A stretch of DNA of 64,000 nt from Seriola aureovittata (GCF_021018895.1 NC_079376.1:19276501-19340500); one strand, 5' to 3'; shown: positions 55,577 to 59,971, counted from the first letter of the stretch. The notes: generated by a model not told the origin, from the letters alone. A program made the numbers and translations.

Positions 55577-58500
55577 TGGGGGATGGTGGCAGAGAATAAG
55601 GGAAACATTTAACAAAGCGAGAAGCTAAATTGGAGATGGAAATTGAGAATGTGTAAAAAGTCTGCCAAATATTACCACCCTCAATTCCTGTGCAGCTTTT
55701 GATACGGATCTGCTGCTTTTCAATCTTTTCAATTTGTCACAGTGTAAACCAAAAGAAAAACAGCTTCCTGCCAAGATGACAACTCAGATTGTTGAGGCGC
55801 ACCTCCGTGTTGATAACCGCTGGGATTAGGTGTTAAACCTGGGAGACGGATGGAACAGCAAAGGATGGATGGAGCAGGGTATTAGCTTTTATTACAAATA
55901 TACTCACAACTTCCTCATGAGTACAGTGCTCTACGTTTATGCCATTGACCTAAAGAAACCAACAGAGAGTGGAAAAGAAAATGTAAGTAAATATATAATG
56001 GAGAAAGTGTGTAATTTAGCAACTCTGTGCTCATTTGCTACTGGGTTGGGGCCAGAGGCTCGGCCACAGGTGGCACAGGATATGATGGGCACCGCTGTTG
56101 GCCCCCACCAGAGTCAGAAAGTGACAGGTAGTTGGGCTTGTTATTATTATTATGACAGATTACTGAGCTGAGTCTACTGGGTGCAGGCCCTGGGCCCTTA
56201 GAGTAAACCTGTGTTAACCTGACTGTTAGGCTTTCCATCAAGAAATCCTATCAAACCAAAATAACAAAATAACTGACAAAAAATAACCAAAAACAGCCAC
56301 ATAAAGACGCAAAACAACAGCAAACAGTCGCAAAATGACCAAAAAGACACAGAAAAACAGAAGCAAAAAAGGCCACGAAGAAACATACAACAATCAAAAT
56401 GACAAAATTACCATGGAGACGCAGAACGACCATGAACAGATGCATATCCATGAAAAGGCATAAAATGATCACAAAGACAAGCAAAACAACCAGAGACACA
56501 AAATGGACAACAACTAGAAGAAACACAAATCAACTACAAACAATGCTCTCAGTCTGGGTGTCTTGCTCCTATAAGTAGGAGGGGGGGGGGGTGACCGATG
56601 TCTCATAGTCACAATTTGCTGTTTATTTGAAATACTTGATTACACTGAATAAAATGTAACTATTAACAATAACAAGAATATAATTGCCAATTTAAATTTG
56701 AGTCTTAACATATTTTTTATTCATTAATGACTAAAAACTTCTAAAGTTTATTTGAAAGAAAATTGTGACACCCCCCCCACCCCCACCACCCACCCACCCT
56801 GCATTTGCTGCACTGTCCTCCCACGGCTTAACATATGCAGATACATGCAATATCCTGCAGTTTGACAATTCAAATAAGTCATTTTGCAACTAAACAAAGG
56901 TGGAAGCAATTGCAAATCAATTCATAATATAATTCATAATAACTTCCAGTATGAATCTTAATATTGTTCGGCTGTCCAATATATCTACTTGATATTCTAG
57001 ATAAACAGCACACCCAATAAACCTGCCAGACAGATTCAAATTAACTTTTTAAAAAGATTAAATGAATATCATTAGTAAATACTAGACACTTTTGGGTTTC
57101 ATTGATTGTAATGAACAAAAGCGCATCATTTATGGATGACCTTATGATTAAAATACCACAGCATCCATGACAGTGAGATGTCTATTTGGTTAAATTGAAA
57201 TAGTGTGTCACAATTCAGTAAGACTATATCTGATCACAGCATTATCTTTTCAAAGGAGCAGAGATATTAAAAGACTCATTTGATTAAAATCATGCATTTA
57301 AAAAAAAAAAAAAAAAAAAAAAGAATAATTCTATTCCTTTTCCTTCAATGAAATTACACTCTGTCAAAATAAAAGAGGGTTGAAATTAAGGTGCAACAAG
57401 TTGCCACTCTTGGCTGTGACCCAAATCAACCTCGGGGCAAAAATAAGTCACGAACCGATGTACCAACCTGCAACACAGCATCCCCGACGAAAAGCTTCCC
57501 CGACTGATCGGCTGCGGGCGTCAATTGTCAAGTGTCAGAGGTTAATGAAAACATTAGAAAATAATTGCTCATTTCATACATGGTAATGTGGTGGAAATAG
57601 CAATCAATGTCTCTGTCTAACTAATCTCAGGCAACATCCTACAGCTCAGAGAAAGAACACAGGAAAGCATGAAATTTGAAACTAATCAGGATATAAACTC
57701 ATTTGCGGCGGCACGGGAGGAAACAATGAAAGCTCTGTTGTGAAAAGATTTGTAAAGCTCTGAGAAAAGGGCTCTTGGCGTCCTCGGGGATATGAAGACA
57801 TGATTCACTCATATCCAAAAAGGCATTAAGAGGGATGTGGGCAAAAAGACAAATTACAGCGAAATGATTCACATGATGCTTTGATATTGCATCCCAGCAG
57901 GATACCGAGAGGTCATCGGTTCTTCCGATTTAACCCACAAACATGATTAAAGTATTTTCTCGTCCATCTAACAAACAGCATGGTCACATTTACTCTTCCA
58001 CACTGGCTACTGTTTAGTCGTGATACTGTTTCTCTTTGCATAGTAATTTGTAGGCAGGCTTGCTGATCATGAATAACTGCCCCAGTGGAAACACTATACA
58101 AAATGAATAATAAATGTAAAAACACAGACACAACTTTTTTTTTACTCCCCTTCTCTTTGAAAGAGCTCATTATTCAGTAGTCACCCCCACTGAAAAGAGC
58201 TTGTTCTTATTTCTTATTACATTACCAGTAGGTGAACATGAAGAGCCCAAACTATAAAAGAAATAGTTCAACATTTTGGCAAATATGCTTTGGAGGTAGA
58301 TTGGAAAATTGATACTGATCTCATATCGGAGAACATCTTTCGCTTTCATCTCTGAAGTTGACTTGTTTGACAGTGTCTCTTTTTTGTATAACCTGTACAT
58401 GAACAGAAATGTATAATCTGGGCTGTAAAAGGAAGTTACGTACTAAAGGCAAATAATACTTCCAGAAACCGTGTCCTCACAGCGAGGTTGCCATCTGCTA

Positions 58501-59971
58501 TCTGGCAACCAGGACGGCAGGTGGACGTAAACAAGCTGCAATTACTTTTACTTTTGAACTGCTTTCGCCAAGAAAATTATCCAGGACTTCCCGCAGAACC
58601 CATTACACTGTCATTGTAGTGCCTTTGAACTGAAGGTTACTATCCAAAAGACTTAATTGACATTTAGTCCACTCAAGAAGCATAAACACCTTTTTAAAGC
58701 AAATCACCAAAACCACCCTTTCTGTTCTATCTCACTGCAAATCCTCTAATGGATAAACACAAAAGATAAATTTTAAGTTAAAAACAGGAAAGCCAAAAGC
58801 TAGACCAACGGTCAGACCGAAGGGTCCGGCTCCACGGGGCCGACGATGACCTCTACAGTTGGTGTCACTGTGACGGCTGCCTGTTACATGATGCTGTTGG
58901 CCTCCAACGCTCTTGCTAGCTGGTGATTCCGTTTCCTGGCTGAAATCTACTTTTATACATTTATGTTTCAAATTTTATCGATCTGACTGCAATGCAATAC
59001 AATGTTTCAAGTTTGTGCCAGCTAGGTTTCATGGGTTTGTTTACAGTCTTTATGCTAAGCTAGGCTAAACACGTCCCGACTCCAGCTACATAATGCACAT
59101 TGTATGTATATGCTCTCATTTTACTCTGGGAGATAAAGCAAAAATGGATATCTTGCAAAATGTTGAACTATTCCTTTAAACAGACATCTCTACCACCACA
59201 GCTGAGGACCCGCTTCCTTTGACAATTTGCTCTTTGATTATATCCTGAACTGAAACTAAACTGAAAATCAATGATGCTCTCAAAATGCTCAACATTTCAT
59301 TGTGAATTCAAATGTCACCAGTAAATTATCTCTACTGTCTCTTTCTAATTTCATTAACATTTCTTTGTTCAATGTGACATTTAGCACCGTGCTGAAAACC
59401 ATTCCAGAGGCCACATTACAGTAGCGAGATAAAATACTTTCTTACCTACTTGATCTTTGAAAATCTTTGATATAACCACAGGCACGTTGTGCTCTGCACC
59501 TCCCTGAAAAGCAGGAGAGAAAGATGAGAATGAAGGTTATTGAGTTTCGGTTGTGAAATTCTGCTGCCAAAACTCCTCTCTCAGACAAACAGCCATCTCT
59601 GCATCCCAAAGCCTTTTCATTTCTACTTTAGTCTCCCCATAATCAAAACTTATCTGCTTACTTTGATGCTTAAGCCGAGACCGCCAGTCGCTTGTCTTCG
59701 CAGTACAACAGTTCTGTGCTTTAGAAAGTGGGAGTTTCTTATTGGCAAAGGGATATTTTGAACATAGAAACAGTATTCAGGAGTTATGCAGCATGAATTA
59801 CAATGCAAGTCTCGAGCCCTCGGGCGCACTTACATTTACTTGGGATTCACTTCCACTTGTGCAAACCACATCCAGCTTCTGTATGGTTAATACCTCTTTG
59901 GTCAATTTCAGGCAGACATCATAGGTATTGTTGGTCTCCTCATTGTACAGCAAAGCAATTCCAGATTTTGT
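942..59971 (-). CDS. sntg2: gamma-2-syntrophin, 16 coding exons, first exon missing
   Basis: Scaffold protein of the dystrophin/dystrobrevin complex at the cytoplasmic face of the membrane. Syntrophins bind dystrophin through the C-terminal syntrophin-unique region and recruit partners through the PDZ domain; SNTG2 is reported to bind neuroligins. Coding exons, 5' to 3' on the minus strand: 59971-59834, 59718-59662, 59503-59446, 57511-57468, 55949-55908, 54752-54665, 50897-50809, 36767-36643, 26900-26771, 24955-24917, 23941-23825, 17905-17834, 17515-17306, 2094-2002, 1465-1355, 1070-942. Every border is AG/GT and all phases agree, giving 513 open residues. Domains in this numbering: N-terminal PH-like strand segment about 1-46, PDZ about 47-130, Ser/Pro linker about 143-185, remainder of the first PH-like unit about 186-257, second PH about 270-400, syntrophin-unique region 404-513. 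Exon pattern and residues such as KYEKRWLD, HMGW and LKGSSDDGKTRVKLLF fit human SNTG2 (539 aa, recalled) better than SNTG1. The first exon, about 24 residues in human, was not found. Exon order and phase show an intact gene rather than a pseudogene. Confidence 0.93.
1355..1465 (-). CDS. sntg2: sntg2 exon O, syntrophin-unique region, residues 435-471
   Basis: Acceptor TTCCCCTGTAG, donor GTAATA, 37 codons in phase 0. It reads TILWRYKFSQLKGSSDDGKT and then RVKLLFKNAESKQIEMK. The LWR-KFSQLKGSSDDGK block is nearly invariant among gamma-syntrophins and anchors the identification. TRVKLLF is shared with SNTG2, whereas SNTG1 has SKIKFLF (recalled). Confidence 0.96.
2002..2094 (-). CDS. sntg2: sntg2 exon N, syntrophin-unique region, residues 404-434
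   Basis: Acceptor CTCTCTCAACAG, donor GTAAAG, 31 codons in phase 0. It begins SKSYMCSSQGNVLCFTIDFG and ends LGFTCSEGTSK. The YMCS-QG-LCFT-DF-LGFTC core marks the start of the syntrophin-unique segment, which with the PH domain forms the binding site for dystrophin and dystrobrevin. It lies 15.2 kb from exon M. Confidence 0.95.
3150..6620 (+). mobile_element. L2/Rex-type non-LTR retrotransposon, decayed
   Basis: Reading in several broken frames on the plus strand: an ORF1-like or 5' segment (183-codon ORF at 3586-4137); an AP-endonuclease start near 4137-4240 (resembling LLNVRSxxNKTFxxNDLI); an endonuclease end at 4640-4760 with TLDLVIITGL and PVSDHHCVVFDS; reverse transcriptase pieces ISKILEK (about 5068), LVLLDLSTVFDTINHDIL (about 5207) and GVAQGSCLGP (about 5360); a post-RT INTWTSNNF segment (5540-5580); and the C-terminal block LNGLGPS...PSRTLRS (6020-6100). 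Frameshifts, stops and the loss of the FADD-type catalytic block near 5400-5470 show it is dead. The 5' limit is uncertain, as is the exact clade (L2 versus Rex1/Maui). Confidence 0.8.
7887..8031 (-). repeat. teleost short interspersed repeat, 'GCATGTTAGCATGCTAA' type
   Basis: Contains TGTTAGCATGCTAATAAT and TTTAGTGCTAATTATAA, the reverse orientation of the repeat seen at 43610-43984. A family of non-coding elements rich in TTAGCATGCTAA words is common in percomorph genomes (from memory); the family name is not assigned. Confidence 0.55.
14690..14812 (+). repeat. CTAACCC-rich patch with GGGGTCCAGCATTTTGGTCC
   Basis: Degenerate CTAACCCTAA words at 14707-14716 and 14761-14773, next to a sequence reading TGGGGTCCAGCATTTTGG. 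This combination is a familiar teleost interspersed sequence. It is too degenerate to be a true interstitial telomere array. Confidence 0.4.
15478..15501. repeat. (TG)12 microsatellite
   Basis: Uninterrupted TG dinucleotide run of 24 bases in the exon M-N intron. Confidence 0.97.
16545..16735. repeat. palindrome-rich repeat with TTATCTTGAGATAAC units
   Basis: At least two related units: CCGTTATCTTGAGATAACAG (about 16565-16584) and CCCATTATCTTGAGAAAACG (about 16691-16710). Between them lie GCGAGATCACAGAATAATTG and CCGAGATAACTGAACAATTA. The unit is itself a near-perfect palindrome. Similar ATCTCGAGATAA repeats occur in other fish genomes (from memory). It may be a decayed TIR element or a short tandem array. 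Confidence 0.6.
17306..17515 (-). CDS. sntg2: sntg2 exon M, PH domain C-terminal half, residues 334-403
   Basis: The largest exon in the gene (70 codons). Acceptor TTGTGTTACAG, donor GTGAGT, phase 0. Blocks seen include LWMAEDCWLQARLYLGLE, CFSILVGHGQSHTF and VELATDLAIWEKSFQRAVFL. The WEKSFQRA helix holds the invariant PH-domain tryptophan. The insertion-prone stretch HSPEQQDNES is specific to this branch. The intron upstream is only 318 bp, while that downstream is the largest in the window. Confidence 0.96.
17516..17833 (-). other. intron between exons L and M (318 bp)
   Basis: Short intron with GTATGT donor and TTACAG acceptor on the minus strand. No repeat or gene recognised. Confidence 0.8.
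17834..17905 (-). CDS. sntg2: sntg2 exon L, second PH domain, residues 310-333
   Basis: Acceptor TTATTTCTCAG, donor GTATGT, 24 codons in phase 0. It starts ISAADWGQAETTYNLYEVLF and ends KVHK. The DW-xAExTYxLxEVxFKVHK block corresponds to the middle strands of the PH domain of SNTG2. Confidence 0.95.
21795..22168 (+). repeat. teleost TIR repeat ('GGTTAGCTTAGCTTAG' family), copy 1
   Basis: Carries the family words GCTTTTCATGCCGAGAGTG, GCAGCTGGTTAGCTTAGCTT, TATCTTGGCTGGGTGCAGCG, TTATGCTAAGCTAGTAG and AGTGGTATCAATCTTCTCT. The outer AATAGTTCAACATTTTGG ends seen at 58259 and 59156 are missing or eroded. It is recognised by comparison with the other copies in this window (27348, 51779, 58255). Confidence 0.7.
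22915..23065 (-). repeat. SINE-like interspersed repeat, tRNA-boundary-like words
   Basis: Contains TTCAGTGTCTTGCCCAAAGA, CACTTGAACACATG and GGGGATCAAACTGCCAAC, and ends CTCTCCCTGGGCCACAG. The GGGATCAAAC-xCC block resembles an inverted B-box-like region of a tRNA-derived repeat that is widespread in teleosts (from memory). Orientation is inferred. Confidence 0.55.
23825..23941 (-). CDS. sntg2: sntg2 exon K, second PH domain start, residues 271-309
   Basis: Acceptor CATCTGTGCAG, donor GTAATC, 39 codons in phase 0. It begins IVHMGWACESSEG and continues AFKFLALRGPYFYIFRSPP. HMGW and the F-LAL-G-YxYxFxxPP pattern are the first strands of the second PH domain, which in syntrophins contributes to membrane/phosphoinositide association. 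The loop SSEGSTAGRTAA is the most variable part compared with human. Confidence 0.95.
23942..24916 (-). other. intron between exons J and K (975 bp)
   Basis: GTATGC donor, GTGCAG acceptor. Contains an A run (23994-24009). No other element recognised. Confidence 0.75.
24917..24955 (-). CDS. sntg2: sntg2 exon J, 39-base micro-exon, residues 258-270
   Basis: Acceptor TTTTTCTCTTAG and donor GTATGC enclose IKIINKYCASDDQ. This aligns residue for residue with the SNTG2 inter-PH connector (human MKMANKCCSPSDQ, recalled). Phase 0 at both ends, so it could be skipped without a frameshift. The exon is shorter than any ORF cut-off; placement rests on length, splice sites and fit to the family. Confidence 0.92.
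24956..26770 (-). other. intron between exons I and J (1.8 kb)
   Basis: No transposon recognised. Positions 25880-26310 carry several TAATTA/ATTAAT homeodomain-type words and are discussed as a possible regulatory segment. A T run lies at 26096-26107. Confidence 0.65.
26771..26900 (-). CDS. sntg2: sntg2 exon I, residues 214-257
   Basis: Acceptor TTCCTCCAG; the first base completes the arginine split with exon H. It reads SNCFEVFALDGVSTNILQFC, then a segment containing TDWLQAISTNINDLTQEN. The tryptophan of TDWLQAI is the conserved C-terminal helix Trp of a PH fold. The donor is GTAAGT, phase 0. It matches human LDGVSSGILRFYTAQDGTDWL (recalled). Confidence 0.95.
27348..27735 (+). repeat. teleost TIR repeat ('GGTTAGCTTAGCTTAG' family), copy 2
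   Basis: Starts AATAGTTTGATATTTTGG and runs through GGTTAGCTTAGCTTAGCATA, TGGAAACAGGCAAACAGCTG, AATTAACATGTTATATCTCA, CTATTTCTTGGCCGGGAGC and TTTATGCTAATCTAAGC. This is the best preserved copy over the central part. It is non-coding. Confidence 0.75.
27777..28150 (+). repeat. unnamed teleost interspersed repeat
   Basis: Contains GGCGACATCTAGTGGTCGTA and two copies of TATTGTAACCATGACAAC (about 27949 and 28073), plus TTAAACCTAACCAAATAG. These words recur in fish repeats as far as I remember. Family and limits are not determined. Confidence 0.4.
30395..30612 (-). repeat. SINE-like interspersed repeat
   Basis: Contains GACAGTGGAGACAGACAGGA, GAATGACATGCATCACTTGG, AAGAGTCGGACCAGGGACT, and ends CCATTCAGCCATCAGGTCAC. 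The layout (GACATGCA..., GTCGGACC..., CTATCCATT.AGCCA) follows a tRNA-like repeat that is very common in teleosts. Identification is by memory only. It abuts the MITE at 30630. Confidence 0.5.
30630..31049. mobile_element. MITE with about 60-bp terminal inverted repeats
   Basis: The left arm (30630-30695: AAGTGATAGTTCAAGCTATT, GTGTGAGGTACTTATC, GTATTACCT) is mirrored by the right arm (30985-31049: AGGTAATACACTTACT, GTAAGTACCTCACACAACCC, ATAACTATCACTT). The roughly 290-bp core has no transposase. The arms still pair over most of their length, so the copy is moderately young. The autonomous partner and superfamily are unknown. Confidence 0.8.
31519..31553. repeat. (ACA)n trinucleotide microsatellite
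   Basis: About eleven ACA/CAA units without interruption; it generates a Thr run in one overlapping frame. Confidence 0.96.
32225..32248. repeat. (AAAT)n tetranucleotide microsatellite
   Basis: Five to six AAAT units in the exon H-I intron. Confidence 0.9.
32535..33375. repeat. local intronic duplication, copy A
   Basis: Colinear with 35440-36300. Shared blocks in order include ACTAGAGCTGCTGTGC, GTAACTGACCACCA, TTCTTATCTCTGGCAGCTGC, ATAAACATTTTTAATTAA, GCATGAGTGCAAGAAATGAT, TTTCCAATTTGAAT, TGCAAAAACAGC, GACTTGTTGACAATTGTGC, GACTGACAGGAAAAG and CCTAATCCAAC. The two copies have many small indels. No protein or transposon hallmark is seen. Non-coding as far as visible. Confidence 0.85.
34846..34870. 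repeat. TA-rich microsatellite
   Basis: Alternating AT run with a small interruption (ACTGTATATATA). Confidence 0.85.
34994..35330 (+). repeat. teleost 'AAGTAAAAGTA' interspersed repeat
   Basis: Begins GGTGGAGGAAGTATTCAAAT, then TTTACTTAAGTAAAAGTAGC, CAGTGTTATATTATCATA, TAATGATGCATCATATTTTA, GTAACTAGTCACTGTCAAAT and AAAGTAAAGTACAAGTACG. This is the layout of one of the commonest non-coding repeats in percomorph genomes (recalled). It lies between the two copies of the intronic duplication. Confidence 0.8.
35440..36300. repeat. local intronic duplication, copy B
   Basis: Colinear with 32535-33375, about 2.9 kb start to start in the same orientation. See copy A for the shared blocks; here they occur as TTCTTATCTCTGGCAGCTGC (35636), GCATGAGTGCAAGAAATGAT (35832), TTTCCAATTTGAAT (35878) and CTAATCCAAC (36208). 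An AT-rich insertion (36050-36115) is present only in this copy. Confidence 0.85.
36643..36767 (-). CDS. sntg2: sntg2 exon H, residues 173-213
   Basis: Acceptor TATTCCATGCAG, donor GTAAGG. It reads APSPPSPSANEPKYEKRWLD followed by AVSLPLLMARVSRYKAGTDKL and two bases of a split arginine. The KYEKRWLD and MARVSRYKAGT blocks are the syntrophin signature that opens the C-terminal half of the first PH-like unit. It is preceded by a 14-kb intron and followed by a 9.7-kb intron. Confidence 0.96.
37840..38909 (-). mobile_element. Tc1-like transposon remnant, internally deleted
   Basis: The terminal sequence at 38865-38909, read on the minus strand, is GCATTCAGAAAGTGTTCAGA followed by an ACATTTTGTTATGTTGCTGCC block, the end of a very widespread fish/frog Tc1 family. 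The transposase N-terminus follows (38572-38400: STVASIIKWKKFRTTGTLPK, VTLAELQ), then a jump to the DDE region (GQRSK in place of QQDNDPK, about 38290) and a C-terminal block resembling EEWHKLPADSCKRLL (about 38150). Several hundred codons' worth of middle sequence and the opposite terminal repeat are missing. Stops and frameshifts are present, so it is inactive. Confidence 0.8.
38971..39006. repeat. (CA)18 microsatellite
   Basis: Uninterrupted CA run of about 36 bases, directly beyond the end of the Tc1-like remnant. Confidence 0.97.
39683..40494 (+). mobile_element. Tc1-like transposon, deleted (812 bp)
   Basis: The left end CAGTGGCAAGTGAACCCTTTGG (39683) and right end, read inverted, CAGTGGCAGTATGTGAACCCCTTGG (40494) form the terminal repeats. 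TA precedes the left end, and the right TA has become CA. The plus strand encodes QQDNDPKHQSE (about 40017) and, at 40089-40343, SPDLNLLEMLWTDLKGAAHT, the second Asp region and Glu of the DDE transposase, ending in a YRKCLFEVIG block. The N-terminal DNA-binding half is absent. An internal stop lies between the two parts. Confidence 0.88.
41085..42240 (-). mobile_element. L2/Rex-type LINE fragment (reverse transcriptase and C-terminus)
   Basis: On the minus strand 42116-41901 reads NYRQISNFSFTSKLLEKVVA and NNLFDDYQPGFRSEHSVDHD, the RT fingers region (NYRPIS...LEK...F...GFR). It is followed in broken frames by GISFTFEPHKKCATRTALCH and SDTVHAFVISKI (41560-41440), the post-RT block, and by a distal segment (41240-41120) resembling the C-terminus of such LINEs. 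The YADD catalytic part is not readable. Dead copy, opposite in orientation to the 3.2-6.6 kb LINE. Confidence 0.82.
43610..43984 (+). repeat. teleost short repeat with GCATGTTAGCATGCTAAC and doubled 'CAATCCATCCAATAG'
   Basis: Contains TTAGCATGTTAGCATGCTAA (43671-43690), then GGCAATCCATCCAATAGTTG (about 43759) and again GGCAATCCATCCAATAGCTG (about 43899), and ends CCAAAGTGGTAAACCGACAG ... CATTGCCATCC. The internal doubling is typical of the family. It is non-coding and related to the copy at 7887. Confidence 0.75.
44780..45190 (+). repeat. unnamed teleost interspersed repeat
   Basis: Starts ATTAAAGGAGCTACTTGTAA and includes GGTGGAAAGCAATGTTAACT and AACCAGCTAGCCCTGGCCC. The TTAAAGG-GCTA-TTGTAAG opening recurs at the head of a common fish repeat (recalled). 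Limits are approximate. Confidence 0.4.
48356..48371. repeat. short telomere-like CTAACCC patch
   Basis: CTAACCCTAACCCTAA followed by an A run (48372-48384). Two and a half hexamers only. Confidence 0.6.
49954..50004. repeat. (TG)22 microsatellite with GC tail
   Basis: TG run 49954-49997 followed by GCGCGC. An alternating purine-pyrimidine tract of about 50 bases, a good Z-DNA-forming candidate. Confidence 0.95.
50809..50897 (-). CDS. sntg2: sntg2 exon G, Ser/Pro linker, residues 143-172
   Basis: Acceptor TGTTTTCTCAG, donor GTAAGA. The first two bases complete a glycine, followed by SPGLSTDHSRVSSPLFDSGL and HLNGNGNNT. The SSPLFDSGLHLNGN core is characteristic of SNTG2. The segment is a flexible, Ser-rich linker between the PDZ domain and the second half of the first PH-like unit, with SP pairs that could be phosphorylated (inference). 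The 29-codon body ends in phase 0. Confidence 0.95.
51779..52230 (+). repeat. teleost TIR repeat ('GGTTAGCTTAGCTTAG' family), copy 3, doubled start
   Basis: Starts AAAGGAACAGTTCAACATTTTGGG (family end). After about 170 bp of other sequence it restarts at 51956 with ACATTTTGGGAAATGTCAG and continues GCTCAGCATAAAGACTTGAA, CATGGCTCCGTCCCAAGGTA, TATCTTGTTTGTTTAATCTG and TACAAAAACTGAAATGTAAA. It lacks the right half. Confidence 0.65.
53016..54238 (-). mobile_element. Tc1-like transposon with IR/DR-type ends, decayed
   Basis: Flanked by TA on both sides (53014-53015 and 54239-54240). Left end CAGGGAAAGTATGTGAACAC; right end inverted CAGTGGCAAGGAGAAGTAAG. Inner direct-repeat-like motifs GTAGGTGAACC (about 53210) and GGGGTTCACATACTT (53840-53855) suggest an IR/DR arrangement. 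On the minus strand 53520-53230 encodes the DNDPKHQSK region, a SPDLNP-type block and MSELRQLYKEEWAGIHPKRC. Stops and frameshifts and only about 1.2 kb remain, so it is inactive. It is related to, but oriented opposite to, the copy at 39683. Confidence 0.85.
53988..54019. repeat. A32 homopolymer inside the Tc1-like right end
   Basis: Thirty-two consecutive A residues within the right inverted-repeat region of the transposon at 53016-54238. Confidence 0.97.
54665..54752 (-). CDS. sntg2: sntg2 exon F, end of PDZ, residues 114-142
   Basis: The acceptor is CCTGACAG and the donor GTAAGA. It reads VHLLRTAGDEVTITVRYLRE and then VPSFLKLPL plus one base of a split glycine codon. This closes the PDZ fold (last beta strand VTITVRYL) and starts the linker. 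Immediately upstream on the minus strand the intron is a CTT/CT microsatellite (54767-54836) lying where the polypyrimidine tract should be. Confidence 0.95.
54767..54836. repeat. GAA/GA microsatellite forming the pyrimidine tract of exon F
   Basis: (GAA)8 followed by GAGAGATTGTGATAGAGATA and a GA run on the plus strand, i.e. CTT/CT on the transcribed-sense minus strand. It ends 14 bases upstream of the exon F acceptor at 54753. Confidence 0.95.
55513..55575. repeat. (GT)27 plus GA microsatellite
   Basis: GT run 55513-55567, then GAGAGAGAG. Reads as (CA)n in the sense of the gene. Confidence 0.97.
55908..55949 (-). CDS. sntg2: sntg2 exon E, PDZ alpha-B helix, residues 100-113
   Basis: A 42-base micro-exon, phase 0 at both ends: acceptor TTTCTTTAG, donor GTGAGT, reading VNGINVEHCTHEEV. 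His110 in THEEV is the first residue of the alpha-B helix, typical of class I PDZ domains that bind S/T-x-hydrophobic C-termini. Its length matches human VNGIHVENATHEEV (recalled). Skipping it would keep frame but remove part of the peptide-binding groove. Confidence 0.95.
55950..57467 (-). other. intron between exons D and E (1.5 kb)
   Basis: Contains a minisatellite-bearing repeat (56170-56630), a C-rich tract (56767-56800) and an A23 run (57300-57322). Otherwise nothing recognised. Confidence 0.8.
56241..56545. repeat. degenerate ACAAAATGACC-type minisatellite
   Basis: Repeated words built on a roughly 20-22-bp unit like AAAATGACCAAAAAGACACA: for example GCAAAATGACCAAAAAGAC (about 56330), AATCAAAATGACAAAATTACC (about 56393), AAAATGATCACAAAGAC (about 56462) and ACACAAAATGGACAACAAC (about 56495). 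The strand is very G-poor. It is bounded by CCCTGGGCCCTTAGAGTAA (about 56188) and a G12 run (56580-56591), a layout found repeatedly in fish genomes (recalled). Confidence 0.75.
57468..57511 (-). CDS. sntg2: sntg2 exon D, PDZ, residues 85-99
   Basis: A 44-base exon. The acceptor is CCCGCAG; the first two bases complete the split alanine, followed by DQSGKLFVGDAVLQ, the PDZ GxLxVGDxxLxV core. The donor GTTGGT is a weak consensus (no A at +3/+4). A second GT four bases further would break the phase with exon E, so the weak site is taken as real. The exon is too short for an ORF search and was found from the PDZ pattern. Confidence 0.93.
57512..59445 (-). other. intron between exons C and D (1.9 kb)
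   Basis: Nearly half is one TIR-bounded repeat (58259-59178). The stretch 57512-58250 has no recognised element; 57690-57840 is relatively GC-rich. Confidence 0.75.
58259..59178. mobile_element. teleost TIR element, full length with internal insertion (copy 4)
   Basis: The left end GAAATAGTTCAACATTTTGG (58259-58279) and right end CAAAATGTTGAACTATTCC (59156-59174) are inverted copies. Inside are family words GGCTGTAAAAGGAAGTTACG (58430) and TTATGCTAAGCTAGGCTAAA (59051). The 58500-58970 interval is not family-like and is probably an insertion or replaced core. It has no transposase, so it is MITE-like. Confidence 0.75.
59446..59503 (-). CDS. sntg2: sntg2 exon C, PDZ, residues 66-84
   Basis: Acceptor TTTTCAG, donor GTAAGA. 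It reads GGAEHNVPVVISKIFKDQV plus one base (G) of a split alanine codon. It encodes the beta-B/beta-C strands of the PDZ domain; the GG-EHNVPVVISKIF pattern is diagnostic for gamma-syntrophins. The exon is 58 bases, so the donor is in phase 1 and pairs with exon D, which starts with two bases of the same codon. Confidence 0.95.
59662..59718 (-). CDS. sntg2: sntg2 exon B, PDZ start, residues 47-65
   Basis: Acceptor TTTCTAAAG, donor GTAAGC, 19 codons in phase 0. It reads HRTVVLRRQATGGLGLSIK. GLGL (residues 59-62) is the carboxylate-binding loop of the PDZ domain, which holds the C-terminus of partner proteins. The introns on either side are very short (115 and 158 bp), unlike the rest of the gene. 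Confidence 0.95.
59834..59971 (-). CDS. sntg2: sntg2 exon A (first visible), residues 1-46
   Basis: Begins after acceptor TTCCAACAG and ends at the consensus donor GTAAGT. It reads TKSGIALLYNEETNNTYDVC, then a segment containing LKLTKEVLTIQKLDVVC, which matches the N-terminal PH-like strand segment of SNTG2 (human LTKEVLTIQKQDVVC, from memory). A second GT six bases upstream of the chosen donor would also keep frame but drop two residues. The chosen one is the stronger consensus and gives the same length as human before the PDZ start. The exon is 46 codons with phase 0 at both ends. The missing upstream exon must also end in phase 0. Confidence 0.92.

Larger units (their letters stand above)
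54753..55907 (-). other. intron between exons E and F (1.2 kb)
   Basis: Contains two microsatellites (54767-54836 GAA/GA, 55513-55575 GT/GA). No mobile element recognised. Confidence 0.8.

Noticed and set aside
56198..56526. Hydrophobic minus-strand ORFs resembling a membrane protein
   Set aside because: Generated by the AATGACC-type minisatellite; composition and periodicity explain the hydrophobic pattern.
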